DNA from: UBA7803 sp041686955
Lineage (GTDB): Bacteria > Pseudomonadota > Gammaproteobacteria > Pseudomonadales > Azotimanducaceae
Direction: 5' to 3'
Assembly: GCA_041686955.1 (NCBI GenBank)
Contig: JAWLCV010000044.1
Span: forward strand, 1 to 34,745
Length of the DNA: 34,745 bases
The notes under the pieces: model-generated
Database searches by the model: none
Told to the model about the DNA's origin: nothing
Seen by the model: only the letters and a program-made list of their open reading frames with translations
Translations under genes and position numbers: made by a program
In this document: one piece after another, positions 28,651 through 34,745 of the stretch
Layout of the letters: each line of letters opens with the position of its first letter
Numbering within the stretch: the stretch's first letter is position 1

Positions 28651-31600
28651 CCGCCGCGTCGCTCCGCACGATGCGAATGTCGCGCTGGGGATAGGGGATG
28701 CGGATGCCGTTCTCCTCGAGCCGGGCGACGATGCTGGTGTGCAGCTCGTGGATCAGGGGCATCATGTCCAGCATGTTCTGAATGAACACCCGCATCTCGA
28801 AGTTCAGGCTGCTCTCGCCGAAGCCGACGAAGAACACCGCCGGCGGCGGCTCCCGGACCACCCGGGCGTTGCCGTCGATCACCCCGATCAGCACCCGATG
28901 GGTGAGCTCCACGTCCGAGCCGTAGGCCACCGCCACCTTGACGATGACCCGCGTGATCGGGTCGGTGAGTGTCCAGTTGGTGAGCTGGGTCGTGATGAAG
29001 GTCTTGTTGGGAATGATCTGCTCCTTGCGGTCCCAGTCCGTGATGGTGGTGGCGCGAATGCGGATGCGGGTCACGGTGCCCGTGATCCCGGACACCGTCA
29101 CCGTGTCCCCCACGCGAATGGGCCGCTCGAACAGAATGAGCAGGCCCGAGACGAAGTTCGCCACGATCTCCTGCAACCCGAAGCCGAGCCCGACGCCCAG
29201 CGCGGCCACCAGCCACTGCAGCTTCGACCACTGGGCGCCCACCATGTTGAGCACCGCCACGCTTCCGGTGAGCACCACGAGGTAGGTGATCACGGTTTTG
29301 ACGGCGTAGGCCGTCCCGGGCTGGAGCTGCATCCGGCTGAATAACGCCACCTCCAGGGTGCCGGCCACGTTGCGCGCCGCGAAGTAGGTGAGGAAGCCCA
29401 GCACCGCAGCCGCCAGCAGGCTCCCCAGGGTGATGGCCATCTGCTCTGCCCCCTCGCCGGCGGTCCACAGCACCACCTCGTTCAACACGTCGAAGGCCGG
29501 CAACAGGTCCGACCACGTGCCCCAGAGGACGATGGCCGCGCCCACGGCCATGAGCATGCGCACCAGCGCCCGGGCCTGGTTGTCCACGTCCTCCGGCGCC
29601 TGCTCGAGCTGCTGAAGCTTTTCCGGCAGCCCCTCCGCGGCATCGCCGGCGGCGCGGCGGGCGGACCGCCGTTGCAACGCCACCCGCCGGTGGTCCAGCA
29701 CCTGCCGGGCGGTCACGCGCCGCCGGCTGACGGAAACGCCGCGCACGACGATGTCGTAGAGCAGGACGGCGCTCACCACCACGGCCACGCTGAACAGCAG
29801 GCGGGATTCCACCACCAGCGCCGAGAAGTGGTAGCCCGACCAGGACAACGCCACCAGCCCCAGGGGCGCGGCGACGCTCGAGGGATGCAGCAGGTAGCGG
29901 TTGGCGTTACGCCAGCCGGACGCCGAATCCGACTCCCACGTCTGCAGCACGCCCCGGCCCGGGCGCAGCACGCGGTGCGCGAACACGGCCAGGGCCACGG
30001 ATGCGATGGACAGGCTCACCCGGCTGAGGCCGCCGGTGGTGGGGCCGTAGCCCCGCGGGTCCACCACGGCGGCGAAGATCGCCGTCGGCACCACCACGGC
30101 GGCCAGCCAGGGGAGGTTGCGCCGCAATACGCTGCAGGCGTCATCGGACCAGCCGAAGTGACGGCGCCCCAGACCGTCCCGGCGGCATATGTGGCGCAGC
30201 GTCTCGAGCCCGAGCAGCAGCATGGCTCCCACCTTCAGCCCCAGGGCCAGCACCCCCGGGAACCCGGATGCGTCACCGAGCAGGACGGCAGCACCGGCGA
30301 GGATCAACGGCAGCGGCAGCGCGAAAGCGACGGAGACGGCCAACGCCGTCCAGGTGTAGCGCGCCCGGTCCTGAGTGAGGCTGTCCAGCTTGCGCGCGTG
30401 CCGCGCCAGGAGCCGGCGCATGGGTGGCCTCGCGCGGATGGCAGCCAAAGTCAGCGCCAGGAGCAGCAGGAGCTTCGCTACGTCCCGGGGCCGTGCGCCG
30501 CGAACCGCCTCGGCGACGGCGCCGGAATGCTCCGGCGCCAGCAGCCAGTCCAGCTCCTCGCCGAGCCGCTCCACCACGTCCCCCGGGAACGGCCGGGCCG
30601 TGGGTGTCCAGAACAGACGGCTGTCCAGCAGCCGCTGCAGCTCGTCGGTGCGGTCCATGAGCCGGGAAGCCACGCTGCGCACCCGGGTGAGGGCCTCGAT
30701 GTAGCGGTCGTAGGCGGAGGACGCCATGCGCAGCAGCCGTAGCCGCTCGGCTTCCAGCTCCGGCACCCGCCCGGGCGGCTCCTCGGTCAGCTCCCGCTGG
30801 GCGAAGCGCAGCTCGTCCAGGCGGATGTTCTCCAGCCGAGCGCTGGTGATTTCCTGATCCAGATCGCCGATGCCGATGGCCTCGCGGCCGTCCCGGGCCA
30901 GCTCCCGCCACTGGGTGAGCAGCTCCATGCCGAGCTCTGCGGAGCGGATGGCGCCGGCCACCGCCAACTGCTGCTTCACGTTGTCCAGATACCGTGACAC
31001 CCGCGCCAGATCGTTCTCCAGCACGGCTTCGGTCTCCGCCAGGCCGTCGATGCGGGAAAACACCCCGCCGATGCGTTCCGCCCGCTCGGCGTTCTCCGCC
31101 GCCAGCGACTGGTTCGCGCCCGAGACCTCCACCTGCGCCTCGGTCCGCGCCTGGTTCCGGCGCGAGGTCTCCTCCACCGCCGCCGCCCGGGCGGCGCTCA
31201 GCGCCTGCTGGAGGGCGCCGATGCGGGCGCTGCCGGCATCGATCTGCCGGGTCAGGAGCCGCTGCTCCAGCTCGGCGACGTGCAGCCGCGGGGAGCGCGA
31301 CAGCCGCTGCTGGTTCAGACGCTCCACCCGGGCCTCCGCAGCCGCCAGGGTGCTGGCGCGCAAGGCCTGGCGAGCGAGGCTGGCCTCGGACGACTCTTCG
31401 GGACCGGTGGAGCTGGCGGCGTCCCGGGCCTCGCTCACGTCACGCTGCGCGTCGGCGATCAGATCGGGCAGATCGAGACGCTGCTCCGCGGCCAGCGCCG
31501 ATCGGAGCTCGTCGAGCCGGCGGCGCAGTGCCGCCTGGTCCGATTGCTCCGCCACCAGCGCCTGCTCCAGCGCATCGGGGTCCGTGTCGGTCACCTCCGG

Positions 31601-31915
31601 GCCCTGTGGCGGCGTCCTCAGCCGAGCCTCCAACTCCTCGACCCGCTGCGGCGCCGACTCGGCCATGGCCGCCAGACGGCGCGCCTCGGCGCGATCCTCC
31701 GCGGCGGATTCCAGGTTGCGGATCGACCGGCGATACAGCTCGCGGATCTCCGCCAGTCCGTCGTCGGCGGGCCCGGCGCTCTCGATCTCGGCAAGGCGGC
31801 TCTGCAGATCCTCCAGCGCCGGGGCCGTCTCGCCACCGACGGCCGTTCCGGCCAGGCCCAGGCACACCACGCAGGACATCAGGGTGCGCAACCATCCAAG
31901 CCGGAACGTGAGCAT
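28646..31915 (-). CDS. Large mechanosensitive channel, MscK/MscM (KefA) family
   Basis: A 1089-residue inner-membrane protein releasing solutes on hypo-osmotic shock. The ATG at 31915 is preceded by GAGG at 6 nt and starts a signal peptide (to about residue 28); an ATG 13 codons upstream lacks a ribosome-binding site. About 450 residues of periplasmic, highly charged coiled coil follow, rich in Ala, Glu and Arg. Then come about ten membrane segments and the MscS pore: VAALGVGLGFGLQEIVANF, GLLILFERPIRVGDTV, TVTRIRIRATTITDWDRKE and IIPNKTFIT. The C-terminus IRIPYPQRDIRIV is typical of MscS proteins. The length matches E. coli MscK (1120) and MscM (1107); I cannot tell which is closer. Confidence 0.93.
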   Translation of the reverse strand: MLTFRLGWLRTLMSCVVCLGLAGTAVGGETAPALEDLQSRLAEIESAGPADDGLAEIRELYRRSIRNLESAAEDRAEARRLAAMAESAPQRVEELEARLRTPPQGPEVTDTDPDALEQALVAEQSDQAALRRRLDELRSALAAEQRLDLPDLIADAQRDVSEARDAASSTGPEESSEASLARQALRASTLAAAEARVERLNQQRLSRSPRLHVAELEQRLLTRQIDAGSARIGALQQALSAARAAAVEETSRRNQARTEAQVEVSGANQSLAAENAERAERIGGVFSRIDGLAETEAVLENDLARVSRYLDNVKQQLAVAGAIRSAELGMELLTQWRELARDGREAIGIGDLDQEITSARLENIRLDELRFAQRELTEEPPGRVPELEAERLRLLRMASSAYDRYIEALTRVRSVASRLMDRTDELQRLLDSRLFWTPTARPFPGDVVERLGEELDWLLAPEHSGAVAEAVRGARPRDVAKLLLLLALTLAAIRARPPMRRLLARHARKLDSLTQDRARYTWTALAVSVAFALPLPLILAGAAVLLGDASGFPGVLALGLKVGAMLLLGLETLRHICRRDGLGRRHFGWSDDACSVLRRNLPWLAAVVVPTAIFAAVVDPRGYGPTTGGLSRVSLSIASVALAVFAHRVLRPGRGVLQTWESDSASGWRNANRYLLHPSSVAAPLGLVALSWSGYHFSALVVESRLLFSVAVVVSAVLLYDIVVRGVSVSRRRVTARQVLDHRRVALQRRSARRAAGDAAEGLPEKLQQLEQAPEDVDNQARALVRMLMAVGAAIVLWGTWSDLLPAFDVLNEVVLWTAGEGAEQMAITLGSLLAAAVLGFLTYFAARNVAGTLEVALFSRMQLQPGTAYAVKTVITYLVVLTGSVAVLNMVGAQWSKLQWLVAALGVGLGFGLQEIVANFVSGLLILFERPIRVGDTVTVSGITGTVTRIRIRATTITDWDRKEQIIPNKTFITTQLTNWTLTDPITRVIVKVAVAYGSDVELTHRVLIGVIDGNARVVREPPPAVFFVGFGESSLNFEMRVFIQNMLDMMPLIHELHTSIVARLEENGIRIPYPQRDIRIVRSDAAA

Positions 31916-32104
31916 CTGGGGCCTCGATCTCGGGGAGCGCGGAGGGTACATCATCGGCGCCGCCGCGAGTGTTGCCGCGGCGTTTCCGAATCAGCGCAGA
32001 TGTTGCGCCCCGGTTTCTCCGGCAGCGGCGCTCCGGCGCGACCACCGTCGACTCGGGCCGTCCTTCCTGCTGCAATAGGGGAAATCCCGTTGCGGAGTGC
32101 CGTC

Positions 32105-32950
32105 ATGACCGACCAGCAGCCTCACCCCGCCCTGCAGCCCGGCCGGGTCGCCGTGATCACCGGCGCCGCCAGCGGCATCGGCCTCGCCACCGCCCGCCGC
32201 CTGGCGGAGCTGGGCCTGCGCCTGTGCCTCGCGGATCGGGACGAAACCGCCCTCGAGCAGGCCCGGGCAGAGCTTACGGAGCGCACCGAGGTTCTGGCCG
32301 TGGCCACCGACGTCGCCGATACCGCGTCCGTGGACCGGCTGGCCGATGCCGTATCGAGTGCCTTCGGGGGCGTCTCCGTGCTGATGAACAACGCCGGCAT
32401 CGGCGGTGGCGGCGACGCCCTGTCGAACCCCGAGGGCTGGCGCCGGGTGCTGGAGGTCAACCTCATGGGCGTGCTGAACGGCGTGCAGCGCTTCGTCCCG
32501 GCCATGGTCGACGGGAACCTGGAGGGGCTGGTGATCAACACGGGTTCCAAGCAGGGCATCACCCAGCCGCCGGGCGACACGGCCTACAACGTGAGCAAAT
32601 CCGGGGTCAAGGCGCTCACCGAAGGCCTCGCTCATACGCTGCGGGAGAAGACCGGCGGCCGGGTGAGCGCGCATCTGCTGATTCCCGGGTTTACCTACAC
32701 CGGCATGATCGCGCGCCACGTGCCGGAGAAGCCCGCCGCCGCCTGGACCCCGGAGCAGGTGGCGGACCGGCTGCTGGAGGGTCTCTCCCGCAACGAGTTC
32801 TACATCCTGTGCCAGGACAACGAGACCACCCGGGAGCAGGATGTGAAGCGGATCCTGTGGGCGGCGGGCGACATCGTCGAGAACCGCCCCGCGCTCTCGC
32901 GCTGGCACCCGGACTACAAGGACGCCTTCGCCTCCTTCATGGCGGAATGA
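32105..32950 (+). CDS. Short-chain dehydrogenase/reductase
   Basis: A 281-residue classical SDR. GGAG lies about 8 nt before the ATG. It has TGAASGIG at 19-26, an Asp in ADRD after strand 2 that favours NAD, NNAG at 95-98, Asn119, Ser148 (NTGSKQG), Tyr161 and Lys165 (YNVSKSG), so the catalytic tetrad is complete. The C-terminal part (FYILCQDNETTREQDVKRI) is longer than the average SDR and occurs in a subgroup annotated only as SDR oxidoreductases. It is monocistronic, divergent from the channel gene across 189 bp in which I see no convincing promoter, and ends 15 nt before the convergent SnoaL-like gene. Confidence 0.92.
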   Translation: MTDQQPHPALQPGRVAVITGAASGIGLATARRLAELGLRLCLADRDETALEQARAELTERTEVLAVATDVADTASVDRLADAVSSAFGGVSVLMNNAGIGGGGDALSNPEGWRRVLEVNLMGVLNGVQRFVPAMVDGNLEGLVINTGSKQGITQPPGDTAYNVSKSGVKALTEGLAHTLREKTGGRVSAHLLIPGFTYTGMIARHVPEKPAAAWTPEQVADRLLEGLSRNEFYILCQDNETTREQDVKRILWAAGDIVENRPALSRWHPDYKDAFASFMAE

Positions 32951-32965
32951 GACGGCAGCCGACTG

Positions 32966-33397
32966 CTAGGCGAGCCCCAGCGCCCGCACCACCGCGCCCT
33001 GGTCGAAGTAGGGGCGCTCGCAGACGATCCTGTCCGAGCCCGGTGCGAACTCGAAGCTCGCCGCCATGCGCACCCGGAACGACCGGCCCGTGGGCTCGAT
33101 GGTGCGGTCCTCCAGCCGCAGCGGGCCGAGGTGGGTGCCGGTGAGCCAGAACTCCACCAGCACCGTATCGCCGGCGGCGGCGATGGCGATGATCTCGTTG
33201 GCTTGATCGGGAAACGGCGTGCGCGAGCGGGCGAAGTAGCGGCGCACCGCCTCCTCGCCGTCGAACACGGCGCCGGAGCCGTACAGCTCGTATCGCGGGT
33301 GGGCGAAGGTGGCGATGACCCCGTCCCAGTCTCCCGTGCACTCGAGCGCCATGTGTTCGCGAACCGTCCGGATCCGCGCCGCCGCCAGGTCGTCCAT
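32966..33397 (-). CDS. SnoaL-like / NTF2-fold protein
   Basis: A 143-residue protein. The ATG at 33397 has GGAG 6 nt upstream. The pattern of an N-terminal helix (VREHMALECTGDWDGVIATF), a short YELYGSGAVFDGEEAVRRYF segment, and four long strands (IIAIAAAGDTVLVEFWLTG, RSFRVRMAASFEFA, RIVCERPYFDQ) is that of SnoaL/NTF2-like cone-shaped proteins, which include polyketide cyclases, limonene-epoxide hydrolase and ketosteroid isomerase relatives. It is the last gene of the TetR operon, 11 nt after the VOC gene. A catalytic role is possible but no family-defining residues can be assigned. Confidence 0.82.
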   Translation of the reverse strand: MDDLAAARIRTVREHMALECTGDWDGVIATFAHPRYELYGSGAVFDGEEAVRRYFARSRTPFPDQANEIIAIAAAGDTVLVEFWLTGTHLGPLRLEDRTIEPTGRSFRVRMAASFEFAPGSDRIVCERPYFDQGAVVRALGLA

Positions 33398-33408
33398 GAA
33401 AATCTCCG

Positions 33409-33834
33409 TCACTCCTCTCCGCGCTCCGGGCCCCCCGGACCCACCCAGAAGTGCGGATTGTAGGCCACCTCCCAGAGGTACCCCTCGGGATCCGCGAAGT
33501 AGCCCGCATAGCCGCCCCAGTCGGTCTGCCTCGGCGGCTTCTTCAAGGTCGCGCCGGCGCGCACCGCCGCGTCCACCACGGCGTCGACCTCCGCTTCGGA
33601 GGCGACGTTGTGGGCCAGGGTGAAGCCGGCGAAGCCCGTGCCGTCGGCGGGCACCGAGGCATCGTCGGCCAGGTTCTCGCGGCCGTACAGCGCCAGCCAG
33701 GTGCCGTCGAGGGTGAAGAAGGCCACCTCGGGCGGCGACTCCATGCGAGGGAAGCCGAGCCCCTGCTCGTAGAACGCCGCGGCGCGATCCAGCTCGCGGA
33801 CGCCGAGAGTGATCATGCTGATACGAGGTGTCAT
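33409..33834 (-). CDS. VOC-superfamily (glyoxalase/bleomycin resistance-like) protein
   Basis: A 141-residue protein made of two beta-alpha-beta-beta-beta modules. ISMITLGVRELDRAAAFYEQGLGFPRM opens the first module and GFTLAHNVASEAEVDAVVDAAVRAGA the second, with DWGGYAGYFADPEGYLWEVAYNPHFW closing it; Glu in LWEVAYNP occupies a usual metal-ligand position, while the first ligand position is not His. Function ranges from small-molecule lyase or isomerase to binding. The ATG overlaps the stop of the TetR regulator (ATGA), and the SnoaL-like gene follows, so the three are one transcript. Confidence 0.88.
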   Translation of the reverse strand: MTPRISMITLGVRELDRAAAFYEQGLGFPRMESPPEVAFFTLDGTWLALYGRENLADDASVPADGTGFAGFTLAHNVASEAEVDAVVDAAVRAGATLKKPPRQTDWGGYAGYFADPEGYLWEVAYNPHFWVGPGGPERGEE

Positions 33835-34505
33835 GCGGTGGATTGAACCACAGGTCCACCGGGGGCGGCATCCGGATCCCGCACGGCCGGGGCCTCGAGC
33901 CCCGCCACCGCGAACTCCATCAGCTCCGCGGTGAGCCGCCGGACGAGCTCGCGCCGGCGCCGGGACGAGCGCACCCGGGGAGCGTCGACCCGGCGCAGGG
34001 CATGGCCGAAGGCGCCGATCAGGAAGTCGAATCGGTGGGCGATCTCGCTGCGCTCGAGATGGGGCAGGGCCCGGGCCAACTCGTCCAGAAACGCTTCCAC
34101 GTGGGGCGCCAGTTCCCGCTGCAGCAGCAGCTCGTACTCCGGCGCGGGATCCGCCTGCAACCGGGCCAGTATCCGCGGCAGCGCCCGCTCGCCGGGATCC
34201 GGCGACGCGGCCATCTCGAGCATGGGGGCGAACCAGATCTCCAGCAGCCGGCGCACCGGCACGGGCCTCGGGGACGCGCCCCGGGCTTCTTCCAGGCCGG
34301 CGAGACGCCGCGCCACCAGGGGCTCGAACCGCCGCATCAGCACCGCCTTCTTCAGCTCCTCCAGGGAACCGAAGTGGAAACGGATGGAAGCCACGTTGGC
34401 GCCGATGGCCGAGACGATCATGCGCACGCTGGTGTTGCGCAGGCCGTGCTCGGCGAACAGCACCTCGGCTGCGTCCATCAGGCGGTGCTTGGTGTCGTTG
34501 GCCAT
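33831..34505 (-). CDS. TetR-family transcriptional regulator
   Basis: A 224-residue regulator. The ATG at 34505 has AGGGA 6 nt upstream; a longer frame to 34550 adds 15 low-complexity residues and lacks support. The N-terminal DNA-binding domain reads KHRLMDAAEVLFAEHGLRNTSVRMIVSAIGANVASIRFHFGS (6-47), a classical TetR helix-turn-helix. The C-terminal ligand domain (about 70-205) is helical and has the form of the CecR/YbiH-type regulators. It is the first gene of an operon with VOC and SnoaL-like proteins and is divergent from a hydrolase-like gene. Two palindromes in the shared intergenic region are likely its operators, so it probably represses both directions until a small ligand binds. 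Confidence 0.93.
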   Translation of the reverse strand: MANDTKHRLMDAAEVLFAEHGLRNTSVRMIVSAIGANVASIRFHFGSLEELKKAVLMRRFEPLVARRLAGLEEARGASPRPVPVRRLLEIWFAPMLEMAASPDPGERALPRILARLQADPAPEYELLLQRELAPHVEAFLDELARALPHLERSEIAHRFDFLIGAFGHALRRVDAPRVRSSRRRRELVRRLTAELMEFAVAGLEAPAVRDPDAAPGGPVVQSTA

Positions 34506-34553
34506 GGGGAATCCCTGCTGTGGCGGTGAGCTTGCCGCATCCTCGGGCACGAA

Positions 34554-34569
34554 TCAAACATCTGTTTGA
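34554..34569. promoter_or_regulatory. Perfect palindrome, probable TetR operator 1
   Basis: TCAAACA-TC-TGTTTGA is a perfect 7-bp inverted repeat with a 2-nt centre, in the 117-bp region between the TetR gene and the divergent hydrolase gene. It overlaps the -35 hexamer of the plus-strand promoter. Confidence 0.75.
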
Positions 34570-34595
34570 CTCCGAGACTAAAACAGTCGTTTAAT
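34566..34595 (+). promoter_or_regulatory. Sigma-70-type promoter of hydrolase-like gene
   Basis: TTGACT (34566-34571) and TTTAAT (34590-34595), each one mismatch from consensus, are separated by 18 nt. The expected start of transcription near 34602 leaves a leader of about 20 nt containing GGAG before the ATG at 34623. Both hexamers overlap palindromes, as expected for repression. Confidence 0.65.
34579..34594. promoter_or_regulatory. Imperfect palindrome, probable TetR operator 2
   Basis: TAAAACAGTCGTTTAA has the same AAACA...GTTT arrangement and length as operator 1, with 5 of 8 base pairs symmetrical. Its centre is 25 bp from that of operator 1. It overlaps the -10 hexamer. Confidence 0.55.
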
Positions 34596-34622
34596 TCCGC
34601 TACCAGAGAGCGGAGAACGACG

Positions 34623-34745
34623 ATGAGCGCCACGGACCACGTACGCTTTCCCCGAGGCTACCTGCAGCTTCACCCCCACCCCGCCATCAACTACCAGCTC
34701 AATCGGCTGCGGCCCGCGGCATCCACGGAGGAGCTCGCCGCCGCC
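34623..34745 (+). CDS. Hydrolase-like protein, N-terminal fragment
   Basis: A start codon with GGAG about 8 nt upstream opens a frame of 41 codons that runs off the window. The visible sequence includes FPRGYLQLHPHPAINYQLNR. A similar INxQLNR beginning is, from memory, seen in alpha/beta hydrolases of the dipeptidyl-peptidase/esterase kind that sit next to TetR genes. The catalytic residues are outside the window, so the family is tentative. It is divergent from, and probably controlled by, the TetR regulator. Confidence 0.55.
   Translation, partial: MSATDHVRFPRGYLQLHPHPAINYQLNRLRPAASTEELAAA

Overview
The window is very GC-rich DNA (around 70% by eye) densely packed with genes, many joined by ATGA or TGATG stop/start overlaps. 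No rRNA, tRNA, CRISPR array or insertion sequence was seen. The gene content (oligopeptidase B, full-length Lhr helicase, a large MscK/MscM-type channel, a degenerate GGDEF/EAL protein, a Lol-like ABC operon with an outer-membrane protein) points to a Gram-negative proteobacterium, most likely a gammaproteobacterium. The species cannot be fixed from the window. A block of exactly 100 N flanked by two identical 99-bp copies marks it as a scaffold from short-read, probably metagenomic, assembly.

Left part (1-7183, all minus strand). A five-gene operon runs from a LolA-like periplasmic protein through two FtsX-type permeases and a LolD/MacB-type ATPase to an outer-membrane barrel-like protein cut by the window edge. 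Upstream of it sits a second operon: an aldo/keto reductase, a SRAP-domain protein (abasic-site/DNA-protein crosslink family) and a small beta-rich protein of unknown function, ending at a possible terminator near 5000.

Middle (7291-17991). Oligopeptidase B (+), a small zinc-ribbon protein (-) and an acetyl-CoA hydrolase/CoA-transferase family enzyme (-) come first. Then follows a plus-strand chain with overlapping ends: Lhr helicase, a catalytically degenerate FimX-like GGDEF/EAL protein, and a histone-deacetylase-family amidohydrolase. Lhr contains an in-frame 12-bp minisatellite.

Right part (18152-34745) is an accessory acyl-CoA island. It holds an APH-type kinase with a C-terminal domain resembling LvaB/DUF6285, overlapped by an acyl-CoA synthetase; a crotonase lacking both usual glutamates; a CaiB/BaiF CoA-transferase with an N-terminal extension, overlapped by a YtcJ-like amidohydrolase; an unusual crotonase that looks tandem or circularly permuted; and an HSD10-type dehydrogenase / luciferase-like oxidoreductase / PEP-mutase-ICL family operon. 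After a large mechanosensitive channel come a second short-chain dehydrogenase and a minus-strand operon of a TetR regulator, a VOC protein and a SnoaL-like protein. The TetR gene is divergent from a serine-hydrolase-like gene cut by the right edge; two similar palindromes overlap a good sigma-70-type promoter between them. The most interesting part is this island: its enzymes could jointly activate, phosphorylate, hydrate, oxidise and cleave an unknown, probably hydroxylated or branched, carboxylic acid. No substrate can be read from the sequence.
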